Assembly: GCF_036503815.1 (NCBI RefSeq)
Contig: NZ_AP027764.1
Span: 1,426,001-1,490,000 of the forward strand
Source of the DNA: Escherichia coli
GTDB taxonomy: Bacteria > Pseudomonadota > Gammaproteobacteria > Enterobacterales > Enterobacteriaceae
Direction: 5' to 3'
DNA: 64,000 nucleotides
Made by a program: the position numbers and the translations under genes. Positions 55,900-64,000 of this stretch are shown here, piece after piece. Each line of letters opens with the position of its first letter. Position 1 is the stretch's first letter. Below the pieces are notes generated by a model. That model worked only from the letters and a program-made list of their open reading frames with translations, was not told where the DNA came from and ran no database searches.

Positions 55900-56799
55900 A
55901 TGTCTCAGGTTCAGAGTGGCATTTTGCCAGAACATTGCCGCGCGGCGATTTGGATCGAAGCCAACGTTAAAGGGGAAGTTGACGCCCTGCGTGCGGCCAG
56001 TAAAACATTTGCCGACAAACTGGCAACTTTTGAAGCGAAATTCCCGGACGCGCATCTTGGTGCGGTAGTTGCCTTTGGTAACAACACCTGGCGTGCTCTG
56101 AGCGGCGGCGTTGGGGCCGAAGAGCTGAAAGATTTTCCGGGCTACGGTAAAGGCCTTGCGCCGACGACCCAGTTCGATGTGTTGATCCACATTCTTTCTC
56201 TGCGTCATGACGTAAACTTCTCTGTCGCTCAGGCGGCAATGGAAGCCTTTGGTGACTGCATTGAAGTGAAAGAAGAGATCCACGGCTTTCGTTGGGTTGA
56301 AGAGCGTGATCTGAGCGGCTTTGTTGACGGTACAGAAAACCCGGCGGGTGAAGAGACGCGTCGCGAAGTGGCGGTTATCAAAGACGGCGTGGATGCAGGC
56401 GGCAGCTATGTGTTTGTGCAGCGTTGGGAGCACAACCTGAAGCAACTCAACCGTATGAGCATTCACGATCAGGAGATGATGATCGGCCGTACCAAAGAAG
56501 CTAATGAAGAGATTGACGGCGATGAGCGTCCGGAAACTTCTCACCTGACCCGCGTTGATCTGAAAGAAGATGGCAAAGGGCTGAAGATTGTTCGTCAGAG
56601 CCTGCCGTACGGCACCGCCAGTGGCACTCACGGTCTGTACTTCTGCGCCTACTGCGCGCGTCTGCATAACATTGAGCAGCAACTGCTGAGCATGTTTGGC
56701 GATACCGATGGCAAACGTGATGCGATGTTGCGTTTCACCAAACCGGTCACTGGCGGCTATTACTTCGCGCCGTCGCTGGACAAGTTGATGGCGTTGTAA
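55900..56799 (+). CDS. yfeX: Dye-decolorising-type heme peroxidase YfeX
   Basis: A 299-residue cytosolic DyP-family heme protein. The catalytic motif is GFVDGTENP (distal Asp near 143), with SHLTR providing the likely proximal histidine and QSLPYGTASGTHGLYF the distal Arg-less loop. It has peroxidase activity on porphyrinogens; iron recovery from heme has been claimed and disputed. ATG 55900 lies behind GGAGG. Confidence 0.94.
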   Translation: MSQVQSGILPEHCRAAIWIEANVKGEVDALRAASKTFADKLATFEAKFPDAHLGAVVAFGNNTWRALSGGVGAEELKDFPGYGKGLAPTTQFDVLIHILSLRHDVNFSVAQAAMEAFGDCIEVKEEIHGFRWVEERDLSGFVDGTENPAGEETRREVAVIKDGVDAGGSYVFVQRWEHNLKQLNRMSIHDQEMMIGRTKEANEEIDGDERPETSHLTRVDLKEDGKGLKIVRQSLPYGTASGTHGLYFCAYCARLHNIEQQLLSMFGDTDGKRDAMLRFTKPVTGGYYFAPSLDKLMAL

Positions 56800-56819
56800 T
56801 CGTTTCTGATTCGATGATT

Positions 56820-56854
56820 AAAGGCCAGCCAGTATCACAACTGACTGGCCTTTT
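56820..56854. terminator. Bidirectional terminator between yfeX and yfeW
   Basis: AAAGGCCAGCCAGT pairs with ACTGACTGGCCTTT, with one mismatched base and a T-run on the plus strand. The complementary A-run allows use from the minus strand. The convergent genes yfeX and yfeW end on either side. Confidence 0.85.
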
Positions 56855-56859
56855 TATTA

Positions 56860-58158
56860 CTACTTTAACGCCGCATACACCTGATCAACCACCCAACCAT
56901 AAGTTGCAATCGGTAGCTGACCGCTTTCGAACATATTGGGATTTTTTTGTGGATCGGCAACTGGTGAATGTGGCTTGTTGCTTAACATCACAATCGCCAT
57001 ATGATTCACCGGATCGATAACGGTCACCGTCCCGGTCCAGCCAGTGTGACCGTAGGTTTGCGGGCTTACCAGCGTGCCAAACGTCGGCGTCATGGTGGCA
57101 TTACCATTCACGCGCCAGCCGAGGCCAAAAGTAGCATCTTCCTTAGAGCTGGTGGTGAACATCTTCACCGTTTCCGCACTGAACAGCTGCACATCGCCAT
57201 AGCCGCCGCCGTTCAGCATCGTTTGCATTAACACCGCAATATCGCCGGTATTGGAAAACAAACCTGCGTGCCCGGAAACGCCGCCCATCGAATAGAATGC
57301 TTTTTCATCGTGCACCTGACCCCAGAGAGTGGAGGTGCGGATATTCGGGAAGTGAATCACGCCATCGCGGGTATTGCCGTTCAGTTCCGTGGCGGCAATT
57401 TGCTGTGGTTTAAAGCCTTTCAGCAGCGGATTAAACACCGTATGCGTCAGGCCGAGCGGGCGATAAATCGACTCTTCAACATAGCGGTCAAGCGGCTGAC
57501 CAGTAACTGACTCGACGATAAATCCAAGCAGCATATAATCGACATCGCTGTAGATATGTTTGCTGCCGGGCTGATATTCCAGCGGCGTGCGCTTGATCAT
57601 TTCCAGCGTCTGGCCTTTATCCTGGGAATATAACGCGCCCGCGACGGCTTTATTTGGGTATTGCGGGTCCGCCGGGAAACCGCCGCTGTGATGCAGCAGA
57701 TCAGAAATCCGCAGCGTGTTTTTGCCTTTGATGGTGTCATTTGGACTGTCGGCAAATCCCGGAATATATTTCGCAATCAGATCGTCAGGATGTAGTTTGC
57801 CTTCGCTCATTAGCTTTTGTAGGGCGAAGTTAGTGGCGTACATTTTTGTGTTTGAGGCCAGGTCATACAGCGTCCCGGTGGTGGCTTTTAACGGCTGCGC
57901 CATTAACGCGCTGCCATCGTACTTTTTCGCCGCGCCCCAGGCTTTGCGATACACAATCTGATTATCTTTAATGATCAGCAGGTTAACGCCGGGATAACCG
58001 GCATCAACTTGCTGGCTAATCCAGCGATCCATCTGGTTAAGCCGTTCCACATTGAACCCTGCTTTCTCTGGCGAACTTTCTGTCAGAACAGGGTATTTTG
58101 CGGCGCTGACGCTACAGCTGACAGCCAGCAGAGAAAAATAGAGCATTGTCCGTTTCAT
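56860..58158 (-). CDS. yfeW: Penicillin-binding protein 4B YfeW
   Basis: A 432-residue beta-lactamase-fold protein with a signal peptide (MKRTMLYFSLLAVSCSVSAA). Active-site motifs are SNTK (SxxK), YSD in HIYSDVDYM and HTG in YGHTGWTG. It has weak DD-carboxypeptidase activity in K-12. It follows murP by two bases, so it belongs to the MurNAc operon murQ-murP-yfeW. Confidence 0.94.
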   Translation of the reverse strand: MKRTMLYFSLLAVSCSVSAAKYPVLTESSPEKAGFNVERLNQMDRWISQQVDAGYPGVNLLIIKDNQIVYRKAWGAAKKYDGSALMAQPLKATTGTLYDLASNTKMYATNFALQKLMSEGKLHPDDLIAKYIPGFADSPNDTIKGKNTLRISDLLHHSGGFPADPQYPNKAVAGALYSQDKGQTLEMIKRTPLEYQPGSKHIYSDVDYMLLGFIVESVTGQPLDRYVEESIYRPLGLTHTVFNPLLKGFKPQQIAATELNGNTRDGVIHFPNIRTSTLWGQVHDEKAFYSMGGVSGHAGLFSNTGDIAVLMQTMLNGGGYGDVQLFSAETVKMFTTSSKEDATFGLGWRVNGNATMTPTFGTLVSPQTYGHTGWTGTVTVIDPVNHMAIVMLSNKPHSPVADPQKNPNMFESGQLPIATYGWVVDQVYAALK

Positions 58159-58160
58159 AA

Positions 58161-59585
<1,425 letters not shown>

Positions 59586-59588
59586 GGG

Positions 59589-60485
59589 TTATTCCTTGTC
59601 TAAAACCTGACGAATAAAGCCGCCGTGTTGATCCAGGCGTTTTTTTGCTTCTGCGGCATCGAGATTTTTCAGCACCATCACAATGGCCGTTTTACAGTTG
59701 CGCTCGCAAGCAATTAACGCCGCTTCCGCTTGTTCGGCGTTACATCCGGTGGCGTTTTTAACGATATTGACCTGGCGCACATGCAATTTTTCGTTGGTGG
59801 CGACCACATCGACCATCAGGTTGCCGAACACTTTGCCGGATTTAATCATCAGCCCGGTAGAAAGCATATTGAGCACCAGTTTCTGCGCTGTGCCTGCTTT
59901 CATTCGCGAAGAACCGGTAACCACTTCGGCACCAACCACCGGAGTAATAGCAAACTCAGCGGTGGTTGAAACGGCGCTCCCCGGATTACAGGAAATGCCC
60001 ACTGTGCGGCAACCGAGTTGGCGTGCGTATTCCAGCCCGGCAATCACATACGGCGTGCGACCACTGGCAGCAATACCAACCACTACATCCTGTGTGGTTA
60101 AGCCGATATTTTTTAGATCGTTAACGCCACCTTCCCGGCTATCTTCTGCGCCTTCCACCGCGTGCTGAATGGCATATTCACCGCCAGCAATCAAACCAAC
60201 CACCAGGTCCGGTTTGACGCCGTAGGTCGGCGGACATTCGCTGGCATCAAGAATACCCAGACGACCGGAAGTCCCCGCACCGATGTAAATCAGTCGACCG
60301 CCGCCGCTTACCTGGGCGTGGATAACATCGATCGCTGCGGCGATATCCGGCAGTACACGCTCAACGGCAAGTGGTACGGTTTTATCTTCATTGTTGATAA
60401 TCCGGCACATTTCCAGCGTTGATACGCGGTCAATTTCAGCCGAAGCGGCGTTCGAGCCTTCGGTAATCATCTTTTCAAGTTGCAT
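59589..60485 (-). CDS. murQ: N-acetylmuramic acid 6-phosphate etherase MurQ
   Basis: A 298-residue SIS-fold lyase that splits the lactyl ether of MurNAc-6-phosphate to GlcNAc-6-phosphate and D-lactate. YIGAGTSGRLGILDASECPPTYG carries the catalytic Glu and the sugar-phosphate loop. It is the first gene of the operon and divergent from murR. Confidence 0.96.
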   Translation of the reverse strand: MQLEKMITEGSNAASAEIDRVSTLEMCRIINNEDKTVPLAVERVLPDIAAAIDVIHAQVSGGGRLIYIGAGTSGRLGILDASECPPTYGVKPDLVVGLIAGGEYAIQHAVEGAEDSREGGVNDLKNIGLTTQDVVVGIAASGRTPYVIAGLEYARQLGCRTVGISCNPGSAVSTTAEFAITPVVGAEVVTGSSRMKAGTAQKLVLNMLSTGLMIKSGKVFGNLMVDVVATNEKLHVRQVNIVKNATGCNAEQAEAALIACERNCKTAIVMVLKNLDAAEAKKRLDQHGGFIRQVLDKE

Positions 60486-60648
60486 CGGTGGTGACCTTAC
60501 TATTTACGATCAAATAATTGCAGATGGATGGAATCATATATCCCGAATTGACAGACTTAAAGGAATCATTGAGTCTACACTCGCAGAGTGTGAAGAGCGT
60601 CATAAGAACTTAAGCGGAATTTTTGCTGCCAGCCCAGGAGAGTGGAAG
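60486..60648. promoter_or_regulatory. murQ-murR divergent control region
   Basis: This gap carries both promoters. A CRP-like half-matched site (TGTGA-N6-TCATA) lies at 60589-60604. MurR is known to bind this gap and repress both genes, relieved by MurNAc-6-phosphate. The exact operator could not be fixed by eye. Confidence 0.45.
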
Positions 60649-61506
60649 ATGTTGTACCTGACGAAAATACGCAATGCAGAAAGTGAATTTACCGAGAACG
60701 AGCAAAAAATAGCTGACTTTCTGCAGGCTAAAGTGAGTGAGCTGAAATCCGTCTCTTCGCGCAAGATGGCGAAACAGCTCGGCATCAGCCAGTCGAGTAT
60801 TGTGAAGTTTGCCCAGAAGCTCGGCGCGCAAGGATTTACTGAATTGCGTATGGCGTTAATTGGCGAATACAGTGCCAGCCGGGAGAAAACGAATGCCACG
60901 GCGCTGCACTTGCACAGTTCGATTACCAGTGATGATTCGCTGGAAGTGATTGCCCGCAAACTGAATCGCGAAAAAGAGCTGGCACTGGAGCAAACCTGCG
61001 CCTTACTCGATTACGCGCGGCTGCAAAAAATCATTGAGGTCATCAGTAAAGCGCCGTTTATCCAGATAACAGGCCTGGGCGGGTCGGCGCTGGTGGGGCG
61101 CGATCTTTCATTCAAACTGATGAAAATTGGTTATCGCGTGGCCTGTGAAGCCGACACGCACGTACAAGCTACCGTTTCCCAGGCGTTGAAAAAAGGTGAT
61201 GTACAAATCGCTATCTCTTACAGCGGCAGTAAAAAAGAGATTTTGCTATGCGCCGAGGCAGCGCGAAAGCAGGGGGCAACGGTGATTGCCATTACTTCAC
61301 TGACTGACTCTCCGCTGCGGCGGTTGGCACATTTCACCCTCGATACCGTTTCTGGTGAAACCGAATGGCGTAGCTCGTCGATGTCCACCCGCACGGCACA
61401 AAATTCGGTTACCGATTTACTGTTTGTTGGGCTGGTACAACTTAATGATGTCGAGTCATTGAAAATGATTGAGCGCAGCAGTGAGCTAACGCAACGCCTG
61501 AAATGA
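60649..61506 (+). CDS. murR: RpiR-family repressor MurR
   Basis: A 285-residue repressor of murQP. N-terminal RpiR helix-turn-helix (SSRKMAKQLGISQSSIVKFAQ) near residues 36-56, then a SIS domain near residues 130-270 that senses MurNAc-6-phosphate. The start at ATG 60649 follows AGGAGA; the frame is open for 86 further codons upstream but this overlaps murQ and the promoter gap. Confidence 0.94.
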   Translation: MLYLTKIRNAESEFTENEQKIADFLQAKVSELKSVSSRKMAKQLGISQSSIVKFAQKLGAQGFTELRMALIGEYSASREKTNATALHLHSSITSDDSLEVIARKLNREKELALEQTCALLDYARLQKIIEVISKAPFIQITGLGGSALVGRDLSFKLMKIGYRVACEADTHVQATVSQALKKGDVQIAISYSGSKKEILLCAEAARKQGATVIAITSLTDSPLRRLAHFTLDTVSGETEWRSSSMSTRTAQNSVTDLLFVGLVQLNDVESLKMIERSSELTQRLK

Positions 61507-61634
61507 TGCATAAAGCAGCGACTGGATTGAGATTTTCCTGAATTAGTGAGCTGATCCGCAGCAATATTTTGTTTATCCTGTATTTTCAGAGGGAATGGAG
61601 TGTAACGCTCTGTATTAACAAGGAGAGCATTAAA

Positions 61635-62426
61635 ATGGGTAAACTCACGGGCAAGACAGCACTGATTACGGGCGCATTGCAGGGAATTGGCGAAGGAATT
61701 GCCAGAACTTTTGCGCGTCATGGCGCAAACCTAATCTTGCTGGATATCTCCCCTGAGATCGAAAAGCTGGCGGACGAACTGTGTGGTCGTGGTCATCGCT
61801 GTACGGCGGTTGTCGCCGATGTGCGTGACCCGGCATCGGTAGCCGCAGCTATCAAGCGCGCAAAGGAAAAAGAAGGGCGCATTGATATCCTGGTGAATAA
61901 CGCAGGCGTTTGTCGTCTGGGCAGTTTCCTCGATATGAGCGATGAAGATCGCGATTTCCATATTGATATCAATATAAAAGGCGTATGGAACGTCACAAAG
62001 GCGGTGCTGCCGGAGATGATTGCCCGCAAAGATGGTCGCATTGTGATGATGTCTTCGGTCACTGGCGATATGGTGGCCGATCCGGGCGAAACGGCGTATG
62101 CCTTAACGAAAGCGGCGATTGTTGGCCTGACTAAATCGCTGGCGGTGGAGTACGCGCAGTCTGGTATTCGCGTTAACGCCATCTGCCCAGGATATGTTCG
62201 CACGCCAATGGCGGAAAGCATCGCGCGTCAGTCAAACCCGGAGGATCCGGAATCGGTGCTGACTGAAATGGCGAAAGCAATCCCGCTGCGTCGCCTCGCC
62301 GATCCGCTGGAAGTCGGCGAACTGGCGGCCTTCCTCGCATCCGATGAATCCAGCTATTTAACCGGTACACAGAATGTGATTGATGGCGGCAGCACACTGC
62401 CGGAGACGGTTAGCGTCGGCATCTGA
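61635..62426 (+). CDS. ucpA: Short-chain dehydrogenase UcpA
   Basis: A 263-residue SDR oxidoreductase. Cofactor motif TGALQGIGEG, NNAG, catalytic Ser in MMSSVTGD and YALTK (Tyr-x3-Lys) are all present. The substrate is not settled; furfural tolerance has been reported. ATG 61635 is behind AAGGAGAG. Next to cysP, as in E. coli. Confidence 0.94.
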   Translation: MGKLTGKTALITGALQGIGEGIARTFARHGANLILLDISPEIEKLADELCGRGHRCTAVVADVRDPASVAAAIKRAKEKEGRIDILVNNAGVCRLGSFLDMSDEDRDFHIDINIKGVWNVTKAVLPEMIARKDGRIVMMSSVTGDMVADPGETAYALTKAAIVGLTKSLAVEYAQSGIRVNAICPGYVRTPMAESIARQSNPEDPESVLTEMAKAIPLRRLADPLEVGELAAFLASDESSYLTGTQNVIDGGSTLPETVSVGI

Positions 62427-62438
62427 TTCACCTCTGTT

Positions 62439-62466
62439 TCCTCCCTGCATGTGTGGGGAGGATTTC
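62439..62466 (+). terminator. Terminator of ucpA
   Basis: TCCTCCC and GGGAGGA pair around a ten-base loop, followed by TTTCGTCTT. It is 12 bases after the ucpA stop. Confidence 0.75.
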
Positions 62467-62471
62467 GTCTT

Positions 62472-62615
62472 GAACTAAGTTCACCAGGCTATTTTATTTG
62501 TCATTTTGGCCCCGGGCAGTGCTCGAAATCCTCACGTACTATGTGTACGCTCCGGTTTCTCCGCGCTGTTCGTGTCCAAACTGACTGCAACAATTACGCC
62601 TGTTGAACCAAGTTC
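62472..62615. repeat. 144-bp imperfect palindrome upstream of cysP
   Basis: The ends (GAACTAAGTTCACCAGGC and GCCTGTTGAACCAAGTTC) pair at 15 of 18 positions. Pairing continues inward at about two thirds of positions to a short perfect centre, CGTAC-5-GTACG at 62535-62549. There is no reading frame. It looks like a dispersed palindromic intergenic element (MITE-like); family not recognised. Confidence 0.65.
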
Positions 62616-62729
62616 TTATTCCCTTTTCAACTTCCAAATCACCAAACGGTATATAAAACCGTTACTCCTTTCACGTCCGTTATAAATATGATGACTAATA
62701 GAAAGTCATTTAATTAATAAGGGTGCGCA
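62616..62729 (+). promoter_or_regulatory. cysP promoter region
   Basis: An AT-rich stretch with TATAAATATGATG at 62680-62692 as the likely -10 area. CysB sites are known upstream of cysP in E. coli, but they could not be placed confidently here. The palindromic element lies just upstream. Confidence 0.5.
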
Positions 62730-63746
62730 ATGGCCGTTAACTTACTGAAAAAGAACTCACTCGCGCTGGTCGCTTCTCTGCTGCTGGCGGGCCATGTACA
62801 GGCAACGGAACTGCTGAACAGTTCTTATGACGTCTCCCGCGAGCTCTTTGCCGCCCTGAATCCGCCGTTTGAGCAACAATGGGCGAAAGATAACGGTGGC
62901 GACAAGCTAACGATTAAACAATCTCATGCCGGGTCATCAAAACAGGCGCTGGCGATTTTGCAGGGCTTAAAAGCAGACGTTGTAACTTATAACCAGGTGA
63001 CCGACGTGCAGATCCTGCATGATAAAGGCAAGCTGATCCCGGCTGACTGGCAGTCGCGCCTGCCGAATAACAGCTCCCCGTTCTACTCCACCATGGGCTT
63101 CCTGGTGCGTAAGGGTAACCCGAAGAATATCCATGACTGGAACGACCTGGTGCGCTCCGACGTGAAGCTGATCTTCCCGAACCCAAAAACCTCCGGTAAC
63201 GCGCGTTATACCTATCTGGCGGCATGGGGCGCAGCGGATAAAGCTGACGGTGGCGATAAAGCCAAAACCGAACAGTTTATGACCCAGTTCCTGAAAAACG
63301 TGGAAGTGTTCGATACCGGCGGTCGTGGCGCAACTACCACCTTTGCCGAGCGCGGGCTGGGCGATGTGCTGATTAGCTTCGAATCGGAAGTGAACAACAT
63401 CCGCAAGCAGTATGAAGCGCAGGGCTTTGAAGTGGTGATTCCGAAAACCAACATTCTGGCGGAATTCCCGGTGGCGTGGGTCGATAAAAACGTGCAGGCC
63501 AACGGTACGGAAAAAGCGGCAAAAGCTTACCTGAACTGGCTCTACAGCCCACAGGCGCAAACGATCATTACCGATTATTACTACCGCGTGAATAACCCGG
63601 AAGTCATGGACAAACTGAAAGACAAATTCCCGCAGACCGAGCTGTTCCGCGTGGAAGATAAATTTGGCTCCTGGCCGGAAGTGATGAAAACCCACTTCAA
63701 CAGCGGCGGCGAGTTAGACAAGCTGTTAGCGGCGGGGCGTAACTAA
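62730..63746 (+). CDS. cysP: Thiosulfate-binding protein CysP
   Basis: A 338-residue periplasmic receptor for the CysPUWA importer, binding thiosulfate and sulfate. Signal peptide MAVNLLKKNSLALVASLLLA ends with GHVQA near residue 25. Family motifs are LLNSSYDVSRELFAALNP, SHAGSSKQA and NPKTSGNARYTYLAAW. The stop overlaps the cysU ATG by one base (TAATG). Confidence 0.96.
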   Translation: MAVNLLKKNSLALVASLLLAGHVQATELLNSSYDVSRELFAALNPPFEQQWAKDNGGDKLTIKQSHAGSSKQALAILQGLKADVVTYNQVTDVQILHDKGKLIPADWQSRLPNNSSPFYSTMGFLVRKGNPKNIHDWNDLVRSDVKLIFPNPKTSGNARYTYLAAWGAADKADGGDKAKTEQFMTQFLKNVEVFDTGGRGATTTFAERGLGDVLISFESEVNNIRKQYEAQGFEVVIPKTNILAEFPVAWVDKNVQANGTEKAAKAYLNWLYSPQAQTIITDYYYRVNNPEVMDKLKDKFPQTELFRVEDKFGSWPEVMKTHFNSGGELDKLLAAGRN

Positions 63747-64000
63747 TGTTTGCAGTTTCTTCCAGACGCGTGCTGCCGGGCTTTACCTTAAGCCTCGGCA
63801 CCAGTCTGCTGTTTGTGTGCCTGATTTTGCTGCTGCCGCTCTCCGCACTGGTGATGCAACTGGCTCAGATGAGCTGGGCGCAGTACTGGGAGGTGATCAC
63901 CAACCCGCAGGTAGTCGCGGCCTATAAAGTGACGCTGCTGTCGGCGTTTGTGGCATCGATTTTTAACGGCGTTTTCGGCCTGCTGATGGCGTGGATTTTA
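63746..64000 (+). CDS. cysU: Sulfate/thiosulfate permease CysU, 5' portion, truncated by window edge
   Basis: The first 85 codons of the ABC permease subunit CysU (also cysT). Starts MFAVSSRRVLPGFTLSLGTS with the first membrane helix (LLFVCLILLLPLSALVMQL), then YKVTLLSAFVASIFNGVFG, the second helix. Coupled to cysP through TAATG. The rest, with the EAA loop, is beyond the window. Confidence 0.93.
   Translation, partial: MFAVSSRRVLPGFTLSLGTSLLFVCLILLLPLSALVMQLAQMSWAQYWEVITNPQVVAAYKVTLLSAFVASIFNGVFGLLMAWIL

Noticed and set aside
60391..60648. 86-codon in-frame extension upstream of MurR
   Set aside because: It overlaps murQ and the divergent promoter gap. The best ribosome site and the known 285-residue length support ATG 60649.

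Overview
The window is enterobacterial chromosome and almost certainly Escherichia coli or a very close Escherichia. Nearly every gene can be recognised by protein sequence and by order: hyf, bcp, gcvR, dapA, bamC, purC, tmcA, dapE, acrD, narQ, aegA, tktB, talA, maeB, eut, hemF, amiA, yfeX, murPQR, ucpA, cysP. REP/BIME repeats typical of E. coli sit between genes. The segment reads in the opposite orientation to the usual K-12 map. No tRNA, rRNA, transposase, integrase or CRISPR array was seen. Gene names come from recognition of the translated proteins and are not database results.

Layout. Positions 1-8187 (minus) hold hyfA to hyfG, a membrane-bound hydrogenase-4-like operon, with a sigma-54 promoter and a candidate CRP site upstream. 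Positions 8440-18129 hold housekeeping genes: peroxiredoxin bcp, regulator gcvR, lysine/peptidoglycan genes dapA and dapE, outer-membrane assembly bamC, purC with a PurR box, metallopeptidase ypfJ, tRNA acetyltransferase tmcA and hydrolase ypfH. Positions 18510-27642 hold the small protein ypfM, efflux pump acrD with a BaeR box, nitrate/nitrite sensor narQ, redox fusion aegA, nudK and ypfG. Positions 27757-33297 hold the pentose-phosphate pair tktB-talA and the divergent malic enzyme maeB.

Positions 33589-48461 hold a complete ethanolamine-utilisation operon, eutSPQTDMNEJGHABCLKR. EutH handles uptake of ethanolamine. EutBC, kept active by EutA and supplied with cobalamin by EutT, cleaves it to acetaldehyde and ammonia. 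EutE, EutD and EutG turn acetaldehyde into acetyl-CoA, acetyl phosphate or ethanol. EutS, M, N, L and K form the shell and EutR is the activator. eutA and eutB are adjacent, without the prophage that separates them in K-12.

Positions 48462-52321, between eutR and hemF, are the accessory part. Four genes occur here: a Sel1-repeat gene broken by one missing A, an exported protein, a small cytosolic protein and a zinc-ribbon protein. They resemble the immunity half of toxin-immunity systems with no toxin gene present. This is the most likely place for poorly described biology. Positions 52322-64000 return to core genes: hemF-amiA, ypeA-yfeZ-yfeY-yfeX, yfeW-murPQ with divergent murR for MurNAc recycling, ucpA, and the start of the sulfate/thiosulfate transporter cysPU. 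A 144-bp imperfect palindrome lies upstream of cysP.
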